From NCBI GenBank assembly GCA_964016985.1, contig OZ024827.1, forward strand, positions 81,109,835 through 81,173,834: 64,000 nucleotides of DNA, written 5' to 3'. Under the pieces are notes generated by a model. That model did not search any database. It was not told the DNA's origin and worked only from the letters and a program-made list of their open reading frames with translations. The position numbers and the translations under genes were made by a program. Below, piece by piece: positions 53,401 through 63,446 of this stretch. The stretch comes from Anodontia alba (Eukaryota > Mollusca > Bivalvia > Lucinida > Lucinidae). The first letter of the stretch is position 1. Every line of letters starts with the position of its first letter.

Positions 53401-56400
53401 TGAAGAGATGTGTACTGTAAGAATTTCTCTCTGTTTTACTTCTAGAGTTGATCCGCTTTCAAATGGGACTTGGTGCACAGGAAAGCAAATAGGAAGTAAA
53501 AAAGGTTGTCTTCCCTTTAAACATGGCAGGAAATGTACTATGTATTCAGTCCCCTTAAAATGAAATAAATCGGTCGCGCCAAAAGAAACAGTGCTATCGA
53601 AGACTCCACATAGTCTGATCAAGGTCTTCACTTGTAGGAAAAGGGGTATACTACAAGAGACAAAAAACGAAAAAAATAAAACAAACAAAAAAAAAAACAA
53701 CTTCCTTTTAGAGTAGATCCCTTTTCAGACCAGAGTTTGCACTCTTGAGGCAGAAAATGGGAGAAAATTCTTTCCTTTTTGTAACAGCCCTTTTTAGAAG
53801 GGAGCGAAGCAAAGTTATGTCCTTTGAAAATGTATCAGTTACATTTAAATTTAGTTTGGCTGTAGTTACCTCCACCAGATTACTATAAGGGCAATCAAGG
53901 CTGAACAGAGTAACACTACCGCTGCCACTGAACCACCTACAACAGGACCAATAGACGAGCTCTTCTCAGCGCTTTCAGATGCCCCTGCAACACAAAACAT
54001 TTAAGACGACTTGATATACTTGATAGATTTCCACCATTTTAACAATTGAGACAAGTTTCAGGCCGTACGCAGACTTTTGAAATGGGGGTGCAAAATTTTA
54101 GCTTTTCTGAAAAGAGGGTGCAAATGCTAGGAAACTGCCGATCTGGGGGCCAAAATTAGGGGTGTAAAGTGACTTTGGGGTAAAAAACTGCATGATTTTG
54201 AAGTAATTTGCCCCCAAAGGGAGTGTTTTCACCCCCGACACCCCACTTCCCTGCGTACGGGCCTGTGCTTTGTGACCTCCATTTAGCTTTCCTACACACT
54301 AAGAACATGTCCGAAGATTTGTTTTCTGACGTTGCGGCTCTGTTTACAATCGAGCCATAGTATACAAACGCCAAAACACCTTTAAGATTGTTGTCCACGT
54401 CGAGTTATCATTGACCAATGTAACAAAATCCAGGAGCCGCGCTATCCTCGCCGTGACGTCAGAGTGCAGTATAAAAAAAAAGAAGGTTATCTGTAAAACC
54501 TGGACTAGGACATTAGCAAAAAGTGTAGACCCAGATCAGACGCCGCAGATTGCGGGAGTAACAAATAGCTCCAGCTACTCAGTACTTCTGTTTTCCGCTG
54601 ACTGGTCGAAAAAGATATATAGAGGATATTTGCTGTGATTATCATAAATATTTTCATCGAGTGTATTGAAAACATTAGTATTTTCACGAGTGCGAAGCAC
54701 GTTTGAAAATTTGAAGATTTTTCATTACACGAGATGAATTTTTTTTTATTGTGGTCACTGAAAAAGAGTAAAAGAGTAGAATTTCTTTTTACTTTATTGT
54801 TAACACACCAATGCGCGTTTCTGACGTCATAACTAATGTCACCGAACAAAACATGAACGTCATGGCGTCGACGTTTAGTGCGAAAATATGTGAAGCGCTG
54901 GAGAGACAAAAATAGAACAGTTTCGGCAAATTGAAATAATCGTGTTACCTAAATGTTCCTTACATTCTAACTAAGAAAATGTATACCAACAATTGATAGT
55001 TTTTCTCAGATGTATTTTTTTTTTAGATTTTTAACGCTACAAGGCAACTGAGACACATAGAGGCAGCGCCTTTTCTCAGAGTCAGGGAAGTTAGAAGTTA
55101 AAACCGAAGTGGGGATCGGCATCTGTTAGGGAAACAATGAAGACAACCGAAGTAATCCGAAACGAGTAGTGAAAATAACATCGACTTGTTATTTTTCACT
55201 TGTCAAAATATCATATTCTTTCACTTGTGATATATACTGATTTCACCACTTGCAATAAAATAAAAGTGAAAATACCCAAGGATGCCTTAATCCCGAAGCA
55301 CAGCTTTTTGAGGCATCAGAAGAAGAAGAGATGAGGATCAATCAATGACAAGACAAAATATCTAGACGTAAACGTCTAAGTACCGGTGCAAATTTTGTTC
55401 ATGTTTACATGGAGATATGGGACAAGGATATACTAAAGTTTAATAAATTTTCAATGTAACAGGTAAAAAATCGAACAACAATGTGATTCTTTAACTTCCA
55501 CTGCCACGGGCGATAATAATAGGCTTTTGCAAACAGCGTAGATCCAGATGAGACGGCTCATATGAGCCGTCTCATCTGGATCTACGCTGTTTGACATTCA
55601 GTCTTCCAACTTTACGTATAAACTTCTTTTCAAGCGATAGTTTGTTAAAAAAGAAAAGCCCACGACGAATGTCGTCTGAAATTTGGCACCGAAAGAGTTT
55701 ATATTTGCTTTTATTAAGCTTTATGAAATTTCTTGATTGAAATTAAAATAAAATAGATATTAATCTGTTTATTACACAGTTTGTAGTAAGATTTTTTTTA
55801 TATTTGCCGGGATTGTCACAAACCGACGATCCCGGCAAATATAAAAAGCCCTTTATGAGCTAGTCGAACATGCTCCCATATCTAAAAACCCAAATCTATA
55901 TTAAGAGACAGGCGCGATTCCCGCGCTGGTCAACAAAACAAACGCTACCTATGGAACCACCAGCGCACAAACAAGAAGCGCCTTGGAACGGTCAGTAGGG
56001 GGCTTTGGGGAGGGTCAGACCAGTTTTATTCGCTGGACACCTCACCCTTATCTCCAGATGTAGCTCCAAACAGTAAACCAATACAAACTGAAAGCTTAGT
56101 TCTCTTACCGTGTTCACAAAGTGGTCCTGCATATCCAGAATCACACTGACAGGTGTAAGAATTGATTCCATCGAGACACGTCCCGTTATTATGGCATGTG
56201 ACGCTGGCACACTCATCTATATCTGAAACAACAATTATGTATGGAGATACCAAGAGAGGTCACAGTCATAACATGCCGTCAAAAGGCACCGATTAAGATT
56301 TTAATTAAACGCAATGAGCCGAAAAGTCAGACAACGTACCTTTGGGCATGTGCGCCCAGTAAAGATTCAGATCAGCCTGCGCATTCGCGCAGCCTGATCA

Positions 56401-59400
56401 GAATCTTCACTGACCGCATTTCGGATAACCAAGGATGTAAGGCTTCTTCAAGCAAACAACGAATACTCTGATCAGACTGCGCGGGTACGCTGGCTGATTT
56501 GTGTCTTCGTTTGGCACACGTCAGAAGGTACGTTTTCTCACGTAAAGACTCCAATGACAACATACAACAGCACTTATTTGCAAATAATCATACAAAAATA
56601 TACAATGAAAGGAAGCAGAACTTCAGCCAATTGACCGCTTGGGAATGGTAAACAATACAACTCTGATGGCAAGGGGCTTAAACCGTTTTTCAGTATCCAA
56701 CCATCATCCTTAATACTTATTAAGTTTCAGCTACACCTAATTATTTTATCTGCGTAAGGGTTGCCTACCTCATGTGCATGAACACAGAAACAAAAACATG
56801 AATTAACTTCTCAACACGTTAAGTATACAACAATGAGGGCTCGACTACAAAACGAAATGTAGAGTCAAGTAAACTAATATTAGAACAACGGTGAACATAA
56901 CCATAGACGAGTAAGTTCAGAGACAAATCATTAACTCATTTATGCCGAGTGGACTTTCCTACCATAACCCTTTGGACGGGTCCATTTGTAATAGAAAGGT
57001 TGTCAGGTTAATTTTTATTATTACAATGTTTTATAGAGCCTTACTGCATTTAATGCAAATAGTGCAGACCCTGATCAGACGCCGCGTTTTGCGGCGTCTG
57101 ATCTGGATCTTTACTATTCGCCAATGTCCATGAAATAGAATGCTAGGCTTAAATGGGTTAAACAAAATAAAGCTGGTAATACCCAGGAAATGCCAATCAC
57201 AGAATGCAGCCCTACCAGGGCACCGGATAAGCCTTGAAGGGGAGAGCAATGCTGGTGAACAATGTATTTGAGATGCAAGACAAACTTTTGCATTATGATG
57301 CATATTTGCTCAAAATTGGACAAACAATGTCAGTTATAGAACTTTGAAGATATCGAAACTGCTTTTATGGGGCCGCCATTTTGAATATTTAATGAGGCTT
57401 TATGACGTCATAAAGCTTTAGTTAAATATGCAAATCCTAAGTAAACAAGTTTCAGTTTCAGTTTAAACATATTATATTTGTATAAATACAGATACAATAC
57501 AAAAAGGACATATTTCAACTGGGATTCAGAAAAAAGTCCAGGGCTTATATGAACTGTCTCAAATAAACATTGAACAAAAACACATGTCATTGTGAATACT
57601 TTAAATAGTTGAAGAATATAGTATTTGCTACAAGAAAACAATTGGTACAACAATAATCAACCACTATATTTGTATAATTAAATAGCTTCCTAATAAGGTA
57701 CTTGTGGATTTTGCTTGAAAACCACATACCTTACTATTAAAAGGAAGAAATTAGTAACTTGTTCATAAGTATAAAATGAACAAAGCGCAAAATAAAGGCA
57801 TACCGATCTCACAGTTGGTCCCCGTATAGCCGTCTACACACTGACAACTATAAGCATTGATTCCATCAATACATGTCCCGTTATTCTGACAAGTGACACC
57901 TATGCACTCATCTCTATCTGAAAGATATAAACATAATTTTGACACGTTTCAAAATACTGTAGCAAGCTTGTACGGAAATCATTTTGAATCAGAAAATAAT
58001 GATCTTCCCCGAAGCTGATGTTAAATACTGTGTCGTCAAATGTCTGCCCATACCTAACTCGAGTCTAGTTAATCTATACTATCCTTGTTTTCCTTTAGTT
58101 CATCACGAAAACATACCTATATAATTTTGACCCCCTTAAACCCCACTTTTATATAGTAAAACTGTGGTTTACAGGGGTACACATTATTGTTTCTTATTTC
58201 CGCTCAAAACATAGATTGTGGGTACTCGTCAGAACCGCCTCTCCAAGGCGGTTCTAACGAGTACCCACAATCTATGTTTTGAGCAGAAATATGAAAATTA
58301 TCAGAGTATTTTTATCTGAAAATTTACAGTTTTTGGAGGTGAAATTTTTTCTATATTTAAATAGGCGTGTTTTCTTAATGTTGTGACTTCTGTGCTGTCT
58401 GCTATGGTTTGCTTGAACTTCCTCTTGATGTCAGTGATAGGCTATGTTCTGTGATTGCGTCTCTTTCTGGACCTCTGCTATACTATCTTTTCACTAGATC
58501 GAAGTTTTGCCCTTATCCAGAAACTTATCAGAGATTTGACTGACAAAAATAGGTTTTCGTAAAACAAAATCACAGTATTTAAATGCAAGATTTTATGCTT
58601 CCGGAGTTGGAGGGGCATATTGCTATTGGGTCGTTCGTCCATCCGTTCAGCACGCTTTCTTGTGAGCAAGATATTGTAACTATTTATGCTAAGGGCTTGA
58701 AACTTGGTGAGCTAACTGGGGCTGGGGAGTAAATAACCTGATTAACTTTCGAAAACAATCGGATTAATTTTGTGAGTTATGTATCTTTTTAACTTTGTCA
58801 TTTTTTAGGGATACCACTATAGTTTGAGACATGGTGTTTCGCAAATAAGCATTTCTAGTTGTAATGGTGGGGATACAAGAAAGTGAAAATTTAGAAAGCG
58901 CTGTAGTAGTGAAAGGCCAAGAATTTGCAAGAGGGTCTCCGTTGACGCTTTAAGAACTAATACAAAGTAAGGAACCTATCTTGGTAATCTTACATCACGA
59001 AAACATGCCTATATATTTTTTTACCCCCTTCAACCCGACTTTTATAGAGTAAAACTGGGGTTTACAGGGATACACATTATTTTTCTTATTTCAGCTCAAA
59101 AACATAGATTGTGGGTACTCGTTAGAACCGCCTCGGCGAGGCGGTTCTAACGAGTACCCACAATCTATGTTTTGAGCAGAAATATGAAAAATATCAGAAT
59201 TTTTTATCTGAAAACTTGCTTTTTTTGGTGGTGAAATTTATAATATATTTGAATAGGCATGTTTTCGTAATGAATATTGCAAACCTGACAATGGACTTTA
59301 TGATCATCTACTATTGCCGGCTCATCCATTACGAAAACACGCCTATTCAAATATATAGAAATTTTCACCTCCAAAAACTGAACATTTTCAGATAAAAAAA

Positions 59401-62387
59401 ACATTGATATTTTTCATATTTCTGATCAAAATATAGATTCTAACGAGGCGGTTCTAACGAGTGCCCACAATCTATGTTTTTGAGCAAAAATAAGAAAAAT
59501 AATGTATACCCCTGTAAACCCCAGTTTTACTATATAAAAGAGGGGTTTGAGGGGGTTAAAATTATATACGCGTGTTTTCGTTATGACTGGGTATCTAAAT
59601 GTAGGTTTTAGAGCTGAAAAGGGCCTATTCTCAACGTATTAATATAATGGGACCTTCGAACAACAACACTATGCGGCTTTGTATTCTGGGACCAAAATAC
59701 CTCCAATGGAAGTTTTTGAATACTTTGCTTCCGGTGGCGAAACAAAAATGTGAATTTAGGCGACAAAAGGTATGAAATAGAAGGACATGTGATTATCTAT
59801 AAGTTAAAAGACGCTTGCTTTCCAGTAAACATAGCGTTCGATTAAGTTGAGCTAGCGACTACAGAAATCCAAACTTTTAAGGTCCAACAATTTCTTCCTG
59901 ACATTTGTTAAAGTCGAGTTTAGATCTGATACATTTCAGTAGTTCTCTGTTTGCTTTAATGTTGGACAATATTTCTATTTTACTCACGATTAGTATGTGC
60001 TTTTTTGTTGTATGATACCTTATACAAAATAAGTATTACACGATTCAATAAATAAGTCAGATCATATCCAGAAGGTCAACTACAACTTATGTAATTATAA
60101 TATTACGGGCCATTTGTGATATATATAGTCAAAGATCTCTTGACTGTAGGTTAATCATGCTTACTTGTTTCACAGTGAGTTCCCATATAGCCATCTGCAC
60201 ACTGACATGAATAAGCATTGATCCTGTCTTCACATGTTCCACCATTCTGACATGTAATATCGATACATTCGTTTATATCTGAAACAATCATATAAAATCA
60301 TATAAAAAAAAAGGTAAGAGAAAAGTCCAGGGAGTGCCACAATCACAAACCGCAACCTTTTATATTTTGTAATTTAAATAGTCATAAAGTCTCTTCTGGA
60401 TAAATATTTGCAGATTTTTACTGTTTTTTTTTTCGTAATGAAACTTTAATTCAAACATTTTCCGAGACATGAAAGCAAGCTTCCTATTCATCTATTTCAA
60501 AAAGTTTAATGATTTATGATACATTACTGATATCATTATACTTCTGATGCCTGTCAGGGTAAAGATCCCTTTGAAAAAGAAAATAAATAAAAATTGAACT
60601 AAACAAAGTAAACAATTTCTACATCATCTTTTTTTCTTTAATATCTCATCACGAAAACATACCTATATTATGTTGACCCCCTTAAACCCCACTTTTATAT
60701 AGTAAAACTGGGGTTTACAGGGGTATACATTATTTTTCTTATTTCTGCTCAAAAACATAGATTGTGGGTACTCGTTAGAACCGCCTCGCTGAGGCGGTTC
60801 TAACGAGTACCCACAATCAATGTATTTGAGCAGAAATATGAAAAATATCAGAATTTTTATCTGATAACTTTCAGTTTTTGGTGGTGAGATTTTCAATATA
60901 TTCGAATAGGCGTGAGTTCGTAATGTAAACTGAGCATGCTACTGCCTGTTCCCAGGCAGCTAATCCTGATATGGTATAATTTGTATTTTAAGCAATGTAA
61001 TCAGCCCATTTACAGCTTTCTGCTATGCCATTTACCATGTTTTTCATGTCGCTTCATATGGTTGCACATTAGCATCGTGGACACCTCCTTTCACTGCCCA
61101 ATTTGTTTACAGTATTCATGTCATGTGCGCTTGGCTGTCCTCTTGTTTGGCACCAGTAAACTCAGGTTTAAGCCCCTAACAGCTGTACTGTTGACCGTTC
61201 CAAGAAACTATTTGAGCTACCTCATGACAAAACCAAAAACATGGCATGCACGCCCATGCTGATCAGAGTTTTTTTTTTGTGCGCTCAGTGGGTAGCTAAA
61301 GGCCCCGGCTTTCTCCATGTGGACAGCAAAATCTTTGATCAGGCTGGGCGGATGCCTAGACTGATATGAGTCTTCGCTGGGCGCACATGCCATTTTGTTG
61401 GTTTTGTCCGTTGCAGTCTCGTATGTTTGTTCTGTTTCCAAAGAATTGTTATTTTAATGAAGTCGTTTTATGTCAATCAAATCTTATCTGGTACCATCGA
61501 ATGACTGTATTCTGTGTGATTCTTTCCTGATTATTTTCATATTTACATATTAATGATAATCAAAAGCGCTTGTTGCATAATATAAGTGAAGTTACCTAGG
61601 ATATATTTTGTTATATATATTCGAACTTCAATGGCTCGAACACCGACGCCTCGTTTACCATGGCTTATTCGAACTCATTTTTGAGTCCCTATGGATTTTT
61701 TTCCGATAGCTTAAGAAAACAAATATTGAAAGAAAATTTTATTTTATGATGAAATTTAATGTTGTGTGTACTCATTAGAATTGCCTCATCGAGGCGATTC
61801 TAATGAATAAACGCAACATACCATTATTCTGTTGAAGATCGAAAACATTTCTTCTCATTCTCATTAATTCTCATTGGCTCGAACTACCCATCTCTCGAAC
61901 AAATTTCCATGGTCGCAAAGATGTTCGAGCCATTGAAGTTTGACTGTATTTCATAAGAGTAAGAGAAAAGACCATTAAAGAATTCGATGTCGTATGGTTT
62001 ACACATCCTAAAGTAAAATACATTCTTTCTGATGCACGAATTAACACACTGCCTCTACAATTTGTCAGACAGTTATTCCTTAAATGATAATAAAAGTTTA
62101 TACTTTTTTTCTGTTTTCTTGCCGTTGTCATTTCATATTTCACTCAGAACAATAATCATATATTGTTTAGTAGCATACTGTGAGACCTTTGTTTTATAAA
62201 CATGTATAAACAAAAAAGATAATTGGGATAAGAGATTATGCAAGAACATAATTGTACAATAAGCACTACTTACTAGTTTCACAGTGTCTTCCGGTAAAGC
62301 CAGCCACACACTGACAGGTATAAGAGTCAACACCATCCTGACATAGCCCTCCGTTTTGACAGATGATATTGGAGCAATCGTTTATAT
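50111..62387 (-). CDS. EGF-repeat type I membrane protein with NPVY tail (5' end outside window)
   Basis: Minus-strand gene, seven exons seen in transcript order: 62387-62274, 60278-60165, 57917-57804, 56222-56109 (one calcium-binding EGF domain each), 53984-53870 (transmembrane), 52708-52487 and 50468-50111 (cytoplasmic, stop TGA). Each EGF exon is 114 bp, phase 1-1, with six cysteines, an NxNEC/DIDEC calcium motif and the CxDxxxxYxC hydroxylation pattern. The tail has RRKSRPK after the membrane, Ser/Arg-rich stretches and MTNPVYDLY, an NPxY motif of the kind bound by PTB domains or used in endocytosis. The family is unknown; Notch-like or fibropellin-like ectodomains share such EGF arrays. 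Introns hold at least five family A MITEs. The signal peptide and further ectodomain must lie right of 64000. Confidence 0.88.
50522..50720. mobile_element. MITE carrying hairpin H (sister of 28312-28520)
   Basis: Hairpin GCAAACAGTGTAGATCCAGA with inner GTTGGCTTCTTCAGAAGCCA at about 50551-50618, followed by the GAGGGCGTGGCC body and AATTCAGCATGGCAAGG. Confidence 0.75.
50780..51240 (+). repeat. Second copy of the 45830-46300 segment
   Basis: Same order of blocks, for example CTTTGTTCTGACTGACCATA and GACGGCCAAAAATTGGTCTG. It lies in the last intron of the EGF gene. Confidence 0.8.
51530..51620. repeat. Hairpin with AAAGGAAAGAATTTGCTCC arms, copy 1
   Basis: GGGGCTGCTTTTAAAGGAAA ... TTTAAGAGTAACCCCC. 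A related hairpin is at 52262-52335, with half copies near 21320 and 62605. Confidence 0.75.
51751..51944. mobile_element. Double-hairpin element family V
   Basis: ACCTTCGGATATGTGCGCCC ... TGGGCGCACGTGTCAGAAGG with two inner hairpins around CTGATCAGAGTC and TGACCAGTCTGC. Confidence 0.75.
52262..52335. repeat. Hairpin with AAAGGAAAGAATTTGCTCC arms, copy 2
   Basis: AGGGGCTGCTCCTAAAGGAA ... TTCCTTTATGAGTAGCTCCT around GCTCCCTCTGGGGGC. Confidence 0.85.
52487..52708 (-). CDS. EGF gene, cytoplasmic exon
   Basis: 222 bp, phase 2 at both borders, acceptor TTTTATTTTAG and donor GTAAAT. Reads [18 protein letters not shown] first, then a Ser/Arg-rich end [12 protein letters not shown]. Polar, without a recognised fold. 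Confidence 0.82.
52795..52890 (+). repeat. AAG/GAT microsatellite
   Basis: AAG runs interspersed with GATGATGAT, repeated with GATGGTATC pieces. Confidence 0.9.
53195..53300. mobile_element. Foldback hairpin family M
   Basis: ATCGCGGGCATTAGACGTTA ... TAACGTTGCGTGCCCGCTAA. Confidence 0.8.
53870..53984 (-). CDS. EGF gene, transmembrane exon
   Basis: 115 bp. Acceptor TTTTGTGTTGCAG and donor GTAACT. Reads [17 protein letters not shown], then a long hydrophobic run [18 protein letters not shown], then WWR. In phase 1, out phase 2: the same pattern as the membrane exon at 30084-30192. Confidence 0.88.
54648..55290. repeat. Probable inverted-repeat element with TATTTTCACGAGTG ends
   Basis: AGTATTTTCACGAGTGCGAA at the left and AAAAGTGAAAATACCCAAGG at the right. 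A hairpin of the same type is at about 33285-33330. Boundaries not exact. Confidence 0.45.
55529..55593. repeat. Hairpin H, perfect copy with a matched change
   Basis: CAAACAGCGTAGATCCAGAT ... ATCTGGATCTACGCTGTTTG. The GCG/CGC change against GTG/CAC of other copies is present in both arms; inner stem GAGACGGCTCATATGAGCC. Confidence 0.95.
55797..55850. repeat. Hairpin, 19-nt arms
   Basis: TTTTTATATTTGCCGGGAT and ATCCCGGCAAATATAAAAA around a 15-nt loop. Confidence 0.9.
56109..56222 (-). CDS. EGF gene, EGF exon 4 (membrane-proximal)
   Basis: 114 bp, phase 1-1. [16 protein letters not shown], then [14 protein letters not shown] and CEH. Joins directly to the membrane exon as EH-GASE. Confidence 0.9.
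56334..56543. mobile_element. Double-hairpin element family V, intronic
   Basis: ACGTACCTTTGGGCATGTGC ... GTCAGAAGGTACGTTTTCTC. Best example of the family's outer inverted ends, with CAGCCTGCGCATTCGCGCAG in the first hairpin. Confidence 0.85.
56932..57160. mobile_element. piggyBac-like MITE (family P) carrying hairpin H
   Basis: Left end ATTAACTCATTTATGCCGAG, right end GGCTTAAATGGGTTAA, TTAA at each border. Hairpin H at about 57053-57121 with GATCAGACGCCGCGTTTTG. Confidence 0.8.
57161..57803. other. Intron of the EGF gene, no element resolved
   Basis: Starts with a GGAAATGCCAATCACAGAAT repeat piece (compare 14320). A TTTATGACGTCATAAAGC palindrome is near 57390. Otherwise featureless. Confidence 0.5.
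57804..57917 (-). CDS. EGF gene, EGF exon 3
   Basis: 114 bp, phase 1-1, donor [42 protein letters not shown]. The calcium site is DEC preceded by N-R across the splice. Confidence 0.9.
58101..58380 (+). mobile_element. MITE family A copy, intronic
   Basis: CATCACGAAAACATACCTAT ... GGCGTGTTTTCTTAATG, 280 bp. The palindrome centre GAACCGCCTCTCCAAGGCGG pairs apart from a 4-nt loop. Confidence 0.93.
58381..58992. other. Intron of the EGF gene, unassigned
   Basis: About 58610-58740 resembles part of the 30900-31670 repeat (TCCATCCGTTCAGCACGCTT, GCTTGAAACTTGGTGAGC). No gene. Confidence 0.5.
58993..59272 (+). mobile_element. MITE family A copy, intronic
   Basis: CATCACGAAAACATGCCTAT ... GGCATGTTTTCGTAATG, 280 bp, perfect palindrome GTTAGAACCGCCTCGGCGAG. 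Only 64 bp from the next copy. Confidence 0.95.
59337..59584 (-). mobile_element. MITE family A copy with a deleted palindrome arm
   Basis: CATTACGAAAACACGCCTAT ... CGCGTGTTTTCGTTATG. One arm of the palindrome is gone: ATAGATTC joins TAACGAGGCGGTTCTAACGA directly. Confidence 0.9.
59585..60164. other. Intron of the EGF gene, nothing recognised
   Basis: AT-rich, no inverted repeat or coding frame that can be supported. Confidence 0.6.
60165..60278 (-). CDS. EGF gene, EGF exon 2
   Basis: 114 bp, phase 1-1, donor [41 protein letters not shown]. Confidence 0.9.
60647..60925 (+). mobile_element. MITE family A copy, intronic
   Basis: CATCACGAAAACATACCTAT ... GGCGTGAGTTCGTAATG. Palindrome GTTAGAACCGCCTCGCTGAG. 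Confidence 0.95.
61240..61395. mobile_element. Double-hairpin element family V, worn
   Basis: GGCATGCACGCCCATGCTGA ... GCTGGGCGCACATGCCATT, with GATCAGGCTGGGCGGATGCC inside. Confidence 0.65.
61619..61948. mobile_element. MITE family B, copy 4
   Basis: ATTCGAACTTCAATGGCTCG ... CATTGAAGTTTGACTGTA. Palindrome ACTCATTAGAATTGCCTC / GAGGCGATTCTAATGAAT, slightly worn. Confidence 0.85.
62274..62387 (-). CDS. EGF gene, EGF exon 1 of those visible
   Basis: 114 bp, phase 1-1, acceptor ending TTTTAG and donor [43 protein letters not shown]. Earlier exons lie to the right, outside or unseen. Confidence 0.88.
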
Positions 62388-62653
62388 CTAAAAGTACCAA
62401 GAAATATTTCTAATTACTGCAAAATGTTTTAAACATTATCGTTTTTGTCCATAATATTTGGATGTACTTATTCCTTAATACTACACTGCTCCTAATATTT
62501 AACAACACCATTTGATATTTAAAAAAAAAAAACTGTTACCTTAGTAGCAAGTAGTGTTTTTTTTAGTCCAAGTTCAGACACCATGTTCTGCAGCGTATGG
62601 TATTGGACCAGCCCAAAGAGAGCAAATTCTTTCGTTTTAGAGTAGACCTTTCT

Positions 62654-62933
62654 CATCACGAAAACATACCTATATAATTTTGACCCCCTGAAACCCCACT
62701 TTTATATAGTAAAACTGGGGTTTACAGGGGTATACATGATTTTTCTTATTTCTGCTCAAAAACATAGATTGTGGGTATTCGTTAGAACCGCCTCGACGAG
62801 GCGGTTCTAACGAGTACCCATAATCTATGTTTTTGAGCAGAAATATGAAAAATATTAGAATTTTTTATCTGAAAATTTTCGTTTTTTGGTGGTAAACGTT
62901 TCAGTGTATTTGAATAGGCATGTTTTCGTAATG
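62654..62933 (+). mobile_element. MITE family A copy, intronic
   Basis: CATCACGAAAACATACCTAT ... GGCATGTTTTCGTAATG, 280 bp. Palindrome GTTAGAACCGCCTCGACGAG. Confidence 0.95.
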
Positions 62934-63324
62934 TTCAGAAGCATGAAAGTAAACAGGAAGTCACAAAAGTTGTCTCAACTGTAAAAATATTGGAAACTCT
63001 ACCAAGTGCATCCAGTCCCATTAGACCTGTTTGCCTCAATACGTATTTGAGCCGAAGCACAGAGTGTCGGTATAGTCGGTTTAAAGCCGACTCACCGGAT
63101 AGTCAACAAAACTCTAAATGCAAGAAGCGAGGCGTCAGATGAAAATGCAATCCATGTAATGCGTCACTTAGAAAAGGAACCTTATCGATATACATGCACC
63201 GAAAGCCCAGATATGCATATTCAGGCCATCGTTTTCCGTTTACATAATAAACTTATGATATAGAATATATAGTAGGCCTTGATTAAACTGCGTGGATGCG
63301 CAAGCGGATCTGGACTTTCACCAC

Positions 63325-63408
63325 TCAGCGGGCACATGACGTTTAAACATCGTTCTAACGTCGATGCAACGTTATGATGTTGCATCGACGTTACTACGAC
63401 GTTGTATA
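63325..63408. mobile_element. Foldback hairpin family M
   Basis: AGCGGGCACATGACGTTTAA ... ACGTTACTACGACGTTGTAT. Right end lost into a microsatellite; a matching tail (AATGTCACGTGCCCGCTG) appears near 63868-63887. Confidence 0.75.
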
Positions 63409-63446
63409 AAGTAAGTAAGTAAGTAAGTGAGTAAGTCAGTAAGTAA
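63409..63446 (+). repeat. AAGT microsatellite
   Basis: AAGT tetranucleotide run that interrupts the family M hairpin. The hairpin's other end is near 63887, so the 460 bp between is inserted. Confidence 0.8.
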
